From Pseudomonas sp. CFBP13508 (GTDB taxonomy: Bacteria; Pseudomonadota; Gammaproteobacteria; Pseudomonadales; Pseudomonadaceae), in contig NZ_QFZZ01000006.1 of assembly GCF_005233515.1 (NCBI RefSeq), forward strand, positions 365,550 through 429,549: a stretch of DNA of 64,000 nt, in the 5' to 3' direction. The notes beneath the pieces are model-generated. The model made no database searches, was not told where the DNA came from, and worked only from the letters and a program-made list of their open reading frames with translations. Positions 1 through 7,733 of the stretch are shown here, piece by piece. How positions within the stretch are numbered: position 1 is the first letter of the stretch; every line of letters starts with the position of its first letter. The position numbers and the translations under genes are program-made.

Positions 1-64
1 TTTTTTATCGTGAGTTCGACGCATTGGTTCAGGTCGGCGTAACTCGCAAGAACAACCCGATCGG

Positions 65-99
65 TCCCCTCTCCCTCGGGAGAGGGTTAGGGTGAGGGG
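65..99. repeat. Short palindromic intergenic repeat
   Basis: CCCCTCTCCC is followed at once by GGGAGAGGG and then by a GGGTGAGGGG tail, so the core can fold as a perfect hairpin. I recall repeats of this appearance as common intergenic elements in Pseudomonas genomes; copy number here was not tested. Confidence 0.5.
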
Positions 100-352
100 C
101 TTCTTGGCGCAGAACCCCGATCACCGCCGCACCGCCACCATCACCGTCCTCTGGCATCCTTTCAACTCGTTCACGCTGAACTCGTCGGAAATGTCCTTCT
201 GTTTTCCAAGCTTTTACACGTGGTGCGCCATGGCTGTTTAAAGTCGAATCGCGTTACGTCCCGATGCCTACAAATCCTTGCGCCGCTGCCTACCGGTACG
301 CCAGAATCCGCCTGCTTGTGCGCCTGGCGGGCGGGCGGTAACTTGGTTCGCG

Positions 353-475
353 TCACTGATTTCCAGTGATCGGGTTTAGCAGCCCGGCCAGGATTGACCA
401 ACGGTTGCACATGTACCTTCCAGTCAGGCTTCGCCTGCACTTGATGGTGGCTGTGCGCATGGCACCCTCGGGTGC
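353..475 (-). ncRNA. Hairpin-rich element, possible structured RNA
   Basis: Four short inverted repeats follow each other within 123 bases: TCACTG/CAGTGA (353-369, loop 5), CGGG/CCCG (371-386, loop 8), CAGGC/GCCTG (425-437, loop 3) and GCACC/GGTGC (462-475, loop 4). This density is more than I expect by chance and fits a structured RNA or a mobile-element end better than the overlapping 89-residue open frame. The strand is a guess, based on the neighbouring minus-strand genes. Confidence 0.3.
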
Positions 476-503
476 GCCGGGTTTTGGACTTCCTACCGGT
501 CTG

Positions 504-743
504 CTAAGGAATACGCAAGCCATCGTGCAGACGTTTGATCATTGCCAGACTCAGCTTGCGCTTGCGGTTCAATACTTCCGAAACATGGCCACTGGTGCCA
601 ATAAAGGACTCGAGATCCCGCGGCGTCAAGCCTTGCTGATCCATACGGAATTTGATGGCTTCAATGGGATCAGAGGGCGGCATCGGAAAATGCTGCTCCT
701 CATACTTTTCAATCAGCAGAGCGAGAATTTCCCCAAACGTCAG
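504..743 (-). pseudogene. higA: Broken higA-type antitoxin fragment
   Basis: Read on the minus strand, the frame ending at TAG (504-506) gives a HigA/XRE-type antitoxin: LTFGEILALLIEKYEE, then PSDPIEAIKFRMDQQGL, a helix-turn-helix and SEVLNRKRKLSLAMIKRLH. Full-length HigA proteins have about 40 more N-terminal residues and continue past the LRIP where this one stops. Homology begins right at the edge of the hicAB terminator, with no start codon or ribosome site at the expected place; a rescue start at the internal ATG of MPPSDP would give only about 60 residues. No higB toxin is adjacent. I read it as a remnant of a second toxin-antitoxin pair cut off by the arrival or rearrangement of the hicAB segment. 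Confidence 0.7.
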
Positions 744-748
744 ACATG

Positions 749-773
749 AAAAAACCGGCGACTGAGAGCCGGT
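749..773 (-). terminator. Terminator after hicB
   Basis: On the minus strand ACCGGC, an eight-base loop and GCCGGT are followed by a run of six T, directly downstream of the hicB stop. It is a standard intrinsic terminator for hicAB, and it abuts the higA remnant. Confidence 0.75.
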
Positions 774-790
774 TGGGCAGTAAGAATTTT

Positions 791-1198
791 TTAACCCTGC
801 TGCAAGACTTTCAACGCCGCCGAAGCCAGAAACCCCGATCGGCTTTTCTCCTCAGGATGATGTAACACGTACTCATCAATGCGATTGAGCAAGTGCCCCG
901 GCAGAGTGATGTTGAGCTTCTGTGCTTTGCCCAGGTATTTGACCACGTCGATATCCACTACCGCCCACGCACATCCGGCGTACTGCGGATTGGCGACATG
1001 CAGGCTCAATTTGCTGGCCGATGGAATCGGCGCACCGTCGTCTGCCAGAATTTCGAAATGACCTTCGATCGCCTCGCGCGCCATGGCGACAGCGTCATCA
1101 AGGTCGTCGCCGGCAGAAAAGCAGCCAGGAATGTCCGGCACTTCAACTCCCCAAGCGTGTTCCTCGTCGCCTATTGAAATCGCAATCGGGTAAAGCAT
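791..1198 (-). CDS. hicB: HicB-family antitoxin
   Basis: Antitoxin of a type II toxin-antitoxin pair, expected to bind and block the HicA mRNA interferase and to repress the hicAB promoter. The 135-residue protein starts MLYPIAISIG; it has the N-terminal HicB partial RNase H-like fold (GVEVPDIPGCFSAGDDLDDA, about residues 18-37) and a C-terminal DNA-binding segment resembling ribbon-helix-helix (LNITLPGHLLNRIDEYV). The longer open frame upstream is only the hicA gene read in another frame, so the ATG at 1198 is chosen. It lies 35 bases after the hicA stop, the usual toxin-first order. Sequence and length fit the family well. Confidence 0.88.
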   Translation of the reverse strand: MLYPIAISIGDEEHAWGVEVPDIPGCFSAGDDLDDAVAMAREAIEGHFEILADDGAPIPSASKLSLHVANPQYAGCAWAVVDIDVVKYLGKAQKLNITLPGHLLNRIDEYVLHHPEEKSRSGFLASAALKVLQQG

Positions 1199-1233
1199 GT
1201 TCGTGATCCTCCAAGGCAACGCTGAGAACGGAT

Positions 1234-1413
1234 TCAGAGCATGGCCTGTTGCAAAATACTGATGGCCGTTTTTTTGAGCAGATCCTTTTTTGGATGCGGC
1301 ACTGTTACCAATCCTGGTTTGGTTGGATGTTTGAAGTGATGATGACTGCCCCGAATACGTACCAGAAACCAACCGTCCGCGACGAGTTGTCCGATTAAAA
1401 AACGGCTGTTCAC
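1234..1413 (-). CDS. hicA: HicA-family mRNA interferase toxin
   Basis: Small double-stranded-RNA-binding-fold toxin that cleaves mRNA. The 59-residue product is hidden in another frame from the longest open frame: it begins with GTG (1413-1411), four bases after a GGAGG site, and reads VNSRFLIGQLVADGWFLVR, then the diagnostic RGSHHHFKHP block holding the catalytic histidine (about residues 24-25), and VTVPHPKKDLLKKTAISILQQA at the end. Length and motif order match HicA. A partner hicB follows. The GTG start was chosen from the ribosome site; no in-frame ATG precedes it closely. The pair is likely an intact, functional module. Confidence 0.88.
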   Translation of the reverse strand: MNSRFLIGQLVADGWFLVRIRGSHHHFKHPTKPGLVTVPHPKKDLLKKTAISILQQAML

Positions 1414-1849
1414 AACACCTCCCTGTGGTGTGCTTGGTGGTTACTATACCTACTGAATTCTACAGATCAATAGACTTGCTACCGTTCAGCCATCGTGGCG
1501 TCCGGCGAGGTGGTCAACCCAGTCTAGGCCGCGCGTGTTTGGAGGAACGATGGTTGTGTTGCAGTGTTTTGCGGTGACATTTACGCCGCAAAATGAAAGC
1601 AGATCGCTCAGCCAGTCATTGCGACTGATAGAGCGAGCTTACCCGTCGTTTCAACGAAGGAGGGCGACGTTGGTAGCGATCCTTCTCTGGATGATTTTCA
1701 GAGTCGCTGGGGTTCTTTTTGGAGCTGAAGGCTTTTCCTTGGAAATTGTCTTTCACCAACTTCCAGACACAAAAAAACCGGCCATCAATGCCGGTCTTTT
1801 CTATTCCTGCATCCCTCGTCGGACAACACAACGCGAGATCAATATTCGG
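1414..1849. other. Intergenic stretch between hicA and tRNA-Gly
   Basis: 436 bases without a gene I can support. The hicAB promoter must lie at its left end, but I cannot place it exactly. The right end holds a terminator hairpin at 1771-1800. Open frames that cross the region are shadows: the minus-strand one starts inside the tRNA (MRVRFPLP is the translated tRNA end). Confidence 0.6.
1771..1800 (-). terminator. Terminator downstream of tRNA-Gly
   Basis: ACCGGC and GCCGGT flank a short loop, with an A run on one side and a T run on the other, so it can terminate in both directions. It lies about 50 bases past the 3' end of the minus-strand tRNA gene. Confidence 0.7.
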
Positions 1850-1923
1850 TGGAGCGGGTAGAGGGAATCGAACCCTCATCTAAAGCTTGGGAAGCTTTCG
1901 TTCTACCACTAAACTATACCCGC
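1850..1923 (-). tRNA. tRNA-Gly(CCC)
   Basis: On the minus strand the acceptor arm GCGGGTA pairs with TACCCGC, followed by T and an encoded CCA. The anticodon arm AAAGC-TTCCCAA-GCTTT gives anticodon CCC, reading GGG. The T arm GAGGG-TTCGATT-CCCTC is canonical. The 74-base gene stands alone next to the hicAB/higA patch, so its 3' end is a plausible past integration site, though I see no second copy of it nearby. Confidence 0.95.
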
Positions 1924-2080
1924 TCAGAGCGGCTGACTTTGTACCAGACTCGGCCACGGATTTGAAGTTTTCTTTTCTCTGCGAGGGCTTTGCCGCGCAG
2001 AAATCGGTCGATCGCGAGCAAGGGCTGCGCCGGTGCAACAGGCACTTCAAGCTTGCAGCCTTGCCCGCGATGACGCTGTT

Positions 2081-2965
2081 TCAAATGGCCAGTGCATGTT
2101 GATCCTGCACAAACGAGTAGCGCGTTCGGCTGGCTTGCGGCGCAGGTTTCAGAAAGCCGAGCAGGGCGTTCTGGCTGTCGCGGCAGGCGGCTTTGTGCTC
2201 CATGTCGAGAAAGTGCCCGGTGGCTTGCAGGGTGGTGAAGCTGCTGTGCGCGACGTGATTGCCGAACAGGCGCGCGTCCTCGGCGGCAGTGTATTCGTCC
2301 CATTCGCCGTTGAGAAACAGCACCGGCACGTTGATTTTTTTCGCCGCATTCACATAGCACTGCCGGTCGCTGTGCAGCACGTCGTTGATGTGAAAGTGCA
2401 TCTGTCCGTATTCATGCTCGGCGAGGCTGCTGACGTGGCGATAGTTGAAGCGCTTGAACAGCGACGACAGGTGTTTGCCGATGGTGTTGTTGACCAGATG
2501 GCCGACCCGGTCGCCGTCGCGGCTGCCGAGGTAATCGACGCCGCGCTCGAGGTAATCGAGCATGTGCGCATTGATCACCGGTGAGAACGAGCTGATCACG
2601 GCTTTTTCAATGCGCCGCGGTTGCTGGGCGAGGGCGACCAGGGTGGCGGCGCCGCCCCAGGAGAACGACAGCACGTGTTCGGCGGCGAAGTGATCGATCA
2701 GCTCCAGCAGAATCTGCCCTTCGACTTCCTTCGTCAGATGTTTCTCATGCCGGTTGTGGGCTTTTGAGCGGCCCGCGTAGGGCTGGTCGTAGCAGACCAC
2801 GTTGAATTGCGGGTGCAGGTTTTTCACGGTCTGTGCAAACGACGCAGTCGTGGCCATCGAGCCGTTGACCAGAATGATGGTCTTTTCTGCGGCGTCTGCG
2901 CGATAGAACTCCGTGTAAACCCGATACTGACCCTGTATATCCAGCACAGCGATTTCTGGCCTCAT
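2081..2965 (-). CDS. phaG: (R)-3-hydroxydecanoyl-ACP:CoA transacylase PhaG
   Basis: Alpha/beta-hydrolase-fold enzyme of the PhaG/RhlA family. It moves 3-hydroxyacyl groups from fatty-acid synthesis into the polyhydroxyalkanoate precursor pool. The start MRPEIAVLDIQGQYRVYTEF is essentially that of P. putida PhaG as I remember it, and the length (294 residues) is right; the open frame runs further upstream, but the ATG at 2965 has an AGGAG site in front. The nucleophile motif is SFSWGGA (S102); a GHFLDME segment near residue 250 carries the acid/base histidine. RhlA-type HAA synthases are close relatives, so surfactant-precursor synthesis is the alternative, but the sequence favours PhaG. It stands alone, with no pha synthase or rhlB beside it. 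Confidence 0.9.
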   Translation of the reverse strand: MRPEIAVLDIQGQYRVYTEFYRADAAEKTIILVNGSMATTASFAQTVKNLHPQFNVVCYDQPYAGRSKAHNRHEKHLTKEVEGQILLELIDHFAAEHVLSFSWGGAATLVALAQQPRRIEKAVISSFSPVINAHMLDYLERGVDYLGSRDGDRVGHLVNNTIGKHLSSLFKRFNYRHVSSLAEHEYGQMHFHINDVLHSDRQCYVNAAKKINVPVLFLNGEWDEYTAAEDARLFGNHVAHSSFTTLQATGHFLDMEHKAACRDSQNALLGFLKPAPQASRTRYSFVQDQHALAI

Positions 2966-3281
2966 GTCATAAGACTCCTGGCAAGCAAGCGGGTATGCGC
3001 GCAATCGAGATTGCACGAGCTTTGTGACAGGTAGGCATACGCCTGAAATTTGCTGGCCCATGTCGATCCGGTAAGGCAGGTCGACGGGTGTTGTTATTGG
3101 CGGGCAGATTGCCGGCTGAGGCGCAGCCCTTGAGGGCAGACGACCGACAAAAAGTTTCTTGGAAGTATGTGGTGACTCATTGGTCACATTTCGGCCGACG
3201 TCCTGATTCAAGCAGGGGACTCAGGATCACGCAAGTGCCGTCGGCGAATTGTTCGACAACTTCGGCTGAGCGGTCGCCGGC
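2966..3281. other. Intergenic stretch between phaG and rsuA
   Basis: 316 bases with no gene I can support. It must contain the phaG promoter and leader (phaG reads leftward) and the end of the rsuA transcript. I see no clear hairpin terminator or recognisable operator. Confidence 0.5.
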
Positions 3282-3974
3282 TTAGAACAAATGAATCTCT
3301 TCGGTGCGCAAAGCGCGGTATTCGCCCGGTTTTAGCGCGTGATCGAGGGTCAGTTCGCCGATGGATTCGCGGTGCAGGCGCAGGACTTTGTTGTTGAAGA
3401 AACCAAACATGCGCTTGACCTGATGGTAGCGGCCCTCAACGATGCTCAGCCGCGCCGAGCGTGGGCCGAGCAGCTCAAGCTGCGCCGGTTGCGTGGTCAG
3501 ATCTTCGAAGGCGAAGTAGATGCCCTCGGCAAATTTCAGCGCGTAGCTCGGGTCGATGTCCTGTTCGGTTTCGACGTAATAGACCTTCGCCAGTTTGGTT
3601 TGCGGCTGCGTCAGGCGCCGCGACCACGCGCCGTCATTGGTGATCAGCATCAGCCCGGTGGTGTTGAAATCCAGACGTCCGGCGATGTGCAGATCGTCCT
3701 TGTGCGGTTCATCGAGCAGGTCGAGCACGGTCGCATGCTGCGGATCGCGGGTGGCACTGACGCAGCCCGGCGGTTTGTGCAGCATGAAATAGCGCGCCGG
3801 TTTGCCGCTCTGCAGTACCTCATCGTCGACTTCGACCCGACTGAATTCCAGCACCTCACTGTGCGGGTCGCTGACGACTTTTCCGTCAATCCGCACGCGC
3901 TTTTCCACCAGCAACAGGCGAACCTGCTGACGGTTGTAGCGGGGCAGATTGCTGAGGAAACGGTCGACGCGCAT
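3282..3974 (-). CDS. rsuA: 16S rRNA pseudouridine(516) synthase RsuA
   Basis: Converts U516 of 16S rRNA to pseudouridine. The 230-residue protein has an N-terminal S4-like RNA-binding domain (about 1-60: MRVDRFLSN, RQQVRLLLVEKRVRIDG) and the RsuA/RluB-family catalytic domain, with the signature AGRLDFNTTGLML in which D102 is the catalytic aspartate, at the same number as I recall for E. coli. The end KVLRLHRESIGELTLD is also typical. It is the last gene of a three-gene minus-strand run with the CWC protein and the diguanylate cyclase, 33 bases after the CWC gene. Confidence 0.93.
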   Translation of the reverse strand: MRVDRFLSNLPRYNRQQVRLLLVEKRVRIDGKVVSDPHSEVLEFSRVEVDDEVLQSGKPARYFMLHKPPGCVSATRDPQHATVLDLLDEPHKDDLHIAGRLDFNTTGLMLITNDGAWSRRLTQPQTKLAKVYYVETEQDIDPSYALKFAEGIYFAFEDLTTQPAQLELLGPRSARLSIVEGRYHQVKRMFGFFNNKVLRLHRESIGELTLDHALKPGEYRALRTEEIHLF

Positions 3975-4007
3975 GGTCAGGATTCAACGGACAAAGGGCC
4001 GCGCATC

Positions 4008-4238
4008 TTACGGGATCGGCCGCCGACCTGCTTGCAGTTGCGCTTCGACCTGTGCGCAGCGCGGGCACAGGCAGGCTTGATTGCGCAGCGCGGCCGGCAG
4101 CGCGTCGAGCACCGCCGGCTCGATGGTCACGCCATAGCACCAGCATTCGCGGTCGGCGGTGCGCGGGTCGGCGAGGCTGCAATCGTTGCGGGCGCCGCAG
4201 GCCGGGCAGTGGTCGGGTTTGACGTCGTTATCAGGCAT
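4008..4238 (-). CDS. Cysteine-rich CWC family protein
   Basis: A 76-residue protein with paired cysteines: CPAC (11-14), a single C near 20, the W-C-Y 'CWC' core (ECWCYGV), and CLCPRC near the end. The spacing suggests a zinc-binding knuckle; the function is unknown. The start MPDNDVKPDH overlaps the end of the diguanylate cyclase gene by 8 bases, so translation is probably coupled, and it sits directly upstream of rsuA. The same family often sits beside rsuA-type genes in Pseudomonas, from memory. No signal peptide. Confidence 0.8.
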   Translation of the reverse strand: MPDNDVKPDHCPACGARNDCSLADPRTADRECWCYGVTIEPAVLDALPAALRNQACLCPRCAQVEAQLQAGRRPIP

Positions 4239-5718
4239 AGGTCGAGTGCGGCATTTCCATGCAGGTGCGGTTGCGCCCGGTTTGCTTGGCGCGGTACATC
4301 GCATGATCGGCCCGCGACAGCAGAGTGTGCAAGGTGTCATCGCGTTGCACGGTGGTGGCGCCGATGCTCACGGTCAGATGCAGGCTGTGGCCATCGTAGG
4401 CATATTCGTGTAGTTCCACGTGCTGGCGGATCTTCTCGGCGATTTTCTGCCCGGTCTCGCCGTCGGTGTCTTTCAACAGAACGATGAACTCTTCACCGCC
4501 CCAGCGGCAGACGATGTCGGCGTGGCGCAGGCAACTTTGCAGGTCGCGGGCGAAACCGATCAACACCTGATCGCCAGCCATGTGGCCATAGGTGTCGTTC
4601 AAGGCTTTGAAGTGGTCGAGGTCGAGCAGCAACGCGGTCAGCGGCTTGGTTTCCCGTTGGGCCTCGTGCAGCGCTTGCGCGGCGAGGATGTCGAAGCCGC
4701 GTCGGTTCGGCAGTTCAGTGAGACTGTCGAGGGTGGCGTGCGCCTGAATCTTCGCCTGGAAGCGCTTGATCACCCGATTGAGCAGCGCCAGCACGATCAA
4801 CGTCACCAGCAGGCAGATCAGCAGATTGAGGTACAGCGACTGGCGGATCTCGCTCAGCGCGCCGTCCTCGCGTTTATCGACGAACAGGTACCAGTTCAAC
4901 TCGGGGATAAACCGCACGTTGAGAAAATGCCCCTGGCCGTGGGTGGAATATTCGTAGCTGCCGCTGTGCGGCTTGGGCAACTGGCTGACCAGACTTTTCA
5001 TGCTCTCCAGTTCGCCAAGACTCTGGCCGATGTGCGCACCTTCCGGGCCACCCTCGGCACCGGTCAATACGAGGCGGCCGAAGGTGTCGACGAAGTACAC
5101 GCTGCGTTGATAGCGCTGTTGATACTTGTCGATCAGCTTGATCACCGCGTCCACCGTCAGGCCCACGCCCGCCGCCCCGATGAAGCGGTTGTGGTAGTCG
5201 TAGACCTTGTAGTTGATGAAGAACGTCAGGTTGTCCCTGTTGGCCAGATCCGGGTCGACGTTGATCTCGTACGGGTCCTGCATGTCGCGCACGCGGAAGT
5301 ACCAGGTGTCGCGCGGCTCATCGACTTTGACCTGTTTGAGCACGCCTTTGGCGTGGTAGTAGGTGAGCGTGGCATTGGAAACGAAGAACGCCGTGTAGGC
5401 GCCGTAATGGGTCATGACCTCGTCGAGATAGCGGGTCATCTGCTCGGGATTCTGTTCGCCATTGACCACCCAGTCGCGCATGAATGTATCGCGGGACATC
5501 ATCGAGGAAATCAGGATCGGCCGGACCAGGTCTTTCTGGATTTCCGAATAGACCGTGTCGGAGGTCAGCGGCAGTTCGGTGTTGACGATGTTGTCGCGGA
5601 TCGACGCGCGGGAGGCGAAATAGCTCAACAGTGACGTAGCGAGAAAGCCGGCGCCGAGCAGGGCGACCAGGGTGAGCACCAGTGAACGTTGCGAGTACAA
5701 GGGAGAACGAAGCGGCAT
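4231..5718 (-). CDS. Membrane diguanylate cyclase with periplasmic sensor domain
   Basis: Makes cyclic di-GMP from two GTP. The 495-residue protein has a first membrane helix (about 14-33), a periplasmic sensing region of about 260 residues that looks like a double-Cache fold (YHAKG, DTWYFRVRD, INYKVYD, GAAGVGLTVD), a second helix (about 293-312) and a C-terminal GGDEF domain. The active-site loop is GGEEF (407-411), a competent variant. An RxxD inhibitory site (RHAD) sits five residues before it, so product feedback is expected. There is no EAL domain. The ligand is unknown; dCache domains usually bind small organic molecules. It is the first gene of the operon with the CWC protein and rsuA. 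Confidence 0.9.
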   Translation of the reverse strand: MPLRSPLYSQRSLVLTLVALLGAGFLATSLLSYFASRASIRDNIVNTELPLTSDTVYSEIQKDLVRPILISSMMSRDTFMRDWVVNGEQNPEQMTRYLDEVMTHYGAYTAFFVSNATLTYYHAKGVLKQVKVDEPRDTWYFRVRDMQDPYEINVDPDLANRDNLTFFINYKVYDYHNRFIGAAGVGLTVDAVIKLIDKYQQRYQRSVYFVDTFGRLVLTGAEGGPEGAHIGQSLGELESMKSLVSQLPKPHSGSYEYSTHGQGHFLNVRFIPELNWYLFVDKREDGALSEIRQSLYLNLLICLLVTLIVLALLNRVIKRFQAKIQAHATLDSLTELPNRRGFDILAAQALHEAQRETKPLTALLLDLDHFKALNDTYGHMAGDQVLIGFARDLQSCLRHADIVCRWGGEEFIVLLKDTDGETGQKIAEKIRQHVELHEYAYDGHSLHLTVSIGATTVQRDDTLHTLLSRADHAMYRAKQTGRNRTCMEMPHSTYA

Positions 5719-5833
5719 GGCAGATCCGTTGGCAGTGGCCCGATGGGATGCATTCTAGTGGCACTGCGCGCAAATAACTGCTCCCTGTGCGGCGTGAATG
5801 GTCGTTCCTTTATTCGGGGGTGGTGCGCCAGAA

Positions 5834-5926
5834 CCTGTGGGAGCGAGCCTGCTCGCGAAAGCGGTGGGTCAGCCACATCCATGTTGAATGACATACCGCA
5901 TTCGCGAGCAGGCTCGCTCCCACAGG
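5834..5926. repeat. REP doublet (REPIN)
   Basis: CCTGTGGGAGCGAGCCTGC and its inverse GCAGGCTCGCTCCCACAGG flank about 45 bases of spacer. It lies between the allophanate hydrolase end and the diguanylate cyclase start. Further copies at 8989-9083, 11485-11579, 26525-26599 and 44892-44957 share the core. Confidence 0.92.
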
Positions 5927-5935
5927 GCGACAGAT

Positions 5936-7708
5936 TCAGGCCAGGGTTTTGAGGTATGCCCGCCATCCCCCCAAATGACTGATATCCACCGCATCCTCCA
6001 GGCCATACGGCTCACAGATAAACCCGCTCTCCCAGCGCCCATCCGCCAGTTGCACCTTGCCCAGTCCCAGCGGCGCCGGAATCCCGGTGAGAAACGAGCC
6101 CAGCTCACTGCTCGGCAACTCCCAAACCTCCACGGCAATCGCCACGCCGCCGTCCTTGACCCGTACCATCCCCGGCCGCAATGGCGGGCCGCCGGCGAGG
6201 GCGTGCAGTCGATAGTCCGGCGAACTGAGGGTGGTTTCCAGCAAGCGCCCGCCACGCTGGGTCAGTTGCCAGTTCAACGCCAGCCCTTGCAGATGCGCGC
6301 CACACACCACCAATCGAGCGCGGTCATTGCGCGCAGCGTTCGCCGGAGCTGGCAGGGCGCTGTCCTGGTAGCGCTGCAAGGCATCGGCCACGCTCAACAG
6401 ATACTGGTCGGTAAACACCCGCCCGAACAGCGTCACGCCCCAAGGCAAACCGTTGTTCATGAACGCGGTCGGCACGGCGACGGCGGCGTAGTCGAGCAGG
6501 TTCATGAAGTTGGTGTAATAACCAAGTTCGGAATTGCGCAGCACCGGCTCGGCCTCAAGCTCGGCCAGGGTCACCGGGCGGCCGATGGTCGGCGTCAGCA
6601 CGCAGTCGAGATTTTCCAGGGCCTCGTCGCAGAGTGCCTTCAGCGCCTGCAATCGATATTGCGCGCGAAAGGTCTGCACGCCGGTCACTGCCGGAGCCTT
6701 GGCCAGCACCGCTCGGATCACTGGCAGCACGGCTTCGGGGTTCTGCTCCAGCAGCTCACCGGCGACGCTGTAACGCTCGGCGACCCACGGCCCGTCGTAG
6801 AGCAAACGCGCTGCTTCCAGAAACGGTGACAGGTCCAGCTCGACGGGTTCGCCACCCAAGGCCTTGAGCCGTTCGATGGCCGCTGCGAACAGTTGCGGCC
6901 CTTCGTTGCAGCCGAAAAATTCAAGGTCCTGCGCCCGTGGCACGCCGAAGCGAAACGGCCGTGGCGCGCCGAACGCCGAGCCGTCGTTCCATGCCGGGTT
7001 GCCTCGGCTGTACTCATCGCGAGGATCGTGTTTGGCGGTCAACGCCAGCAACTGACTGGCCTCGCGAGCAGTGGCGGTGAAGGTGGTTACGCAGTCCAGC
7101 GTGCGGCACGCCGGCAGCACGCCGGCGGTGGAGATCAGGCCTTTGCTCGCCTTCAATCCCACCAGATTATTCAGCGCCGCCGGCACTCGCCCGGAACCGG
7201 CGGTGTCAGTGCCCAAGGCAAAACTCGCCACACCCAACGCTACCGCCAGCGACGAGCCGGCGCTGGAGCCGCCAGACGGATATTCGGGCAAAACGCTATT
7301 CGGGCACGCACCATAAGGTGAGCGGCTGCCATTGAGGCCGGTGGCGAACTGATCAAGATTGGTCTTGCCCAGCGGAATCGCCCCCAGCGCCAACAGCTGC
7401 TCGACGATGGTCGCCGACTGCTGCGGCACATAGGCAAACGCCGGGCACGCGGCTGTGGTGGGAATGCCGGCCAGATCGATGTTGTCCTTGATCGCGAACG
7501 GCACGCCATACAGCGGCAGACTGTCGAGGTCACGACCGTCGAGGGCGGCCAGATACGGCTCCAGTTCATCGACGCTGAGCAAGTGAATGAACAGGTGATA
7601 GTCGGGATTCAGGGCAGCGGCTTTTTCGCGCAATTGCAGCAGCAGTTGGCGCGGTGTGGTGTCGCCATTGCGATAGGCCTGGCGCAGTGCATCGAGTTGC
7701 AGATTCAT
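5936..7708 (-). CDS. atzF: Allophanate hydrolase
   Basis: Hydrolyses allophanate to CO2 and two ammonia, the last step of the pathway. The 590-residue protein has an amidase-signature domain with K74 (PFAIKDN), the GGSSAGSS motif (146-153) and nucleophile S172 in TDTAGSGR, followed by the C-terminal domain specific to AtzF-type enzymes (from about residue 460: VVCGAHLQGLALNWQL). The start MNLQLDALRQ follows a GAGGATC ribosome site; the upstream open frame is carboxylase DNA in another frame. The gene follows the carboxylase gene by 25 bases, is last in the seven-gene operon, and ends 10 bases from a REP doublet. In this context allophanate comes from carboxyguanidine rather than, or as well as, urea. 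Confidence 0.93.
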   Translation of the reverse strand: MNLQLDALRQAYRNGDTTPRQLLLQLREKAAALNPDYHLFIHLLSVDELEPYLAALDGRDLDSLPLYGVPFAIKDNIDLAGIPTTAACPAFAYVPQQSATIVEQLLALGAIPLGKTNLDQFATGLNGSRSPYGACPNSVLPEYPSGGSSAGSSLAVALGVASFALGTDTAGSGRVPAALNNLVGLKASKGLISTAGVLPACRTLDCVTTFTATAREASQLLALTAKHDPRDEYSRGNPAWNDGSAFGAPRPFRFGVPRAQDLEFFGCNEGPQLFAAAIERLKALGGEPVELDLSPFLEAARLLYDGPWVAERYSVAGELLEQNPEAVLPVIRAVLAKAPAVTGVQTFRAQYRLQALKALCDEALENLDCVLTPTIGRPVTLAELEAEPVLRNSELGYYTNFMNLLDYAAVAVPTAFMNNGLPWGVTLFGRVFTDQYLLSVADALQRYQDSALPAPANAARNDRARLVVCGAHLQGLALNWQLTQRGGRLLETTLSSPDYRLHALAGGPPLRPGMVRVKDGGVAIAVEVWELPSSELGSFLTGIPAPLGLGKVQLADGRWESGFICEPYGLEDAVDISHLGGWRAYLKTLA

Positions 7709-7733
7709 CGGTTGATCCTCATAAAAAATGGCT

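Larger units (their letters stand above)
1..503. other. Left-edge stretch without a convincing protein gene
   Basis: No recognisable protein is encoded here. An 89-residue open frame on the minus strand (171-440) has no domain I recognise, and its codons run through the short hairpins described separately, so I do not call it a gene. The stretch holds a palindromic GGGAG/CTCCC-type repeat near 65-99 and the hairpin-rich block at 353-475. It lies downstream of the higA remnant and looks like accessory or scar DNA. Confidence 0.5.

Noticed and set aside
171..440. An 89-residue minus-strand open frame
   Set aside because: No family, no convincing ribosome site, and it runs across several perfect hairpins; better explained as an element or RNA.
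791..1372. A 193-residue HicB with long N-terminal extension
   Set aside because: The extension is the hicA gene in a wrong frame; HicB starts at 1198.
1616..1879. Minus-strand open frame starting MRVRFPLP
   Set aside because: It starts inside tRNA-Gly; this peptide is the usual translation of a tRNA 3' end.
2081..2965. RhlA (HAA synthase) for rhamnolipid
   Set aside because: Sequence start and length follow PhaG; no rhlB or rhlR-type gene is adjacent.
3339..4487. A 382-residue plus-strand frame opposite rsuA
   Set aside because: Antisense shadow of rsuA, the CWC gene and the cyclase; typical of GC-rich DNA.
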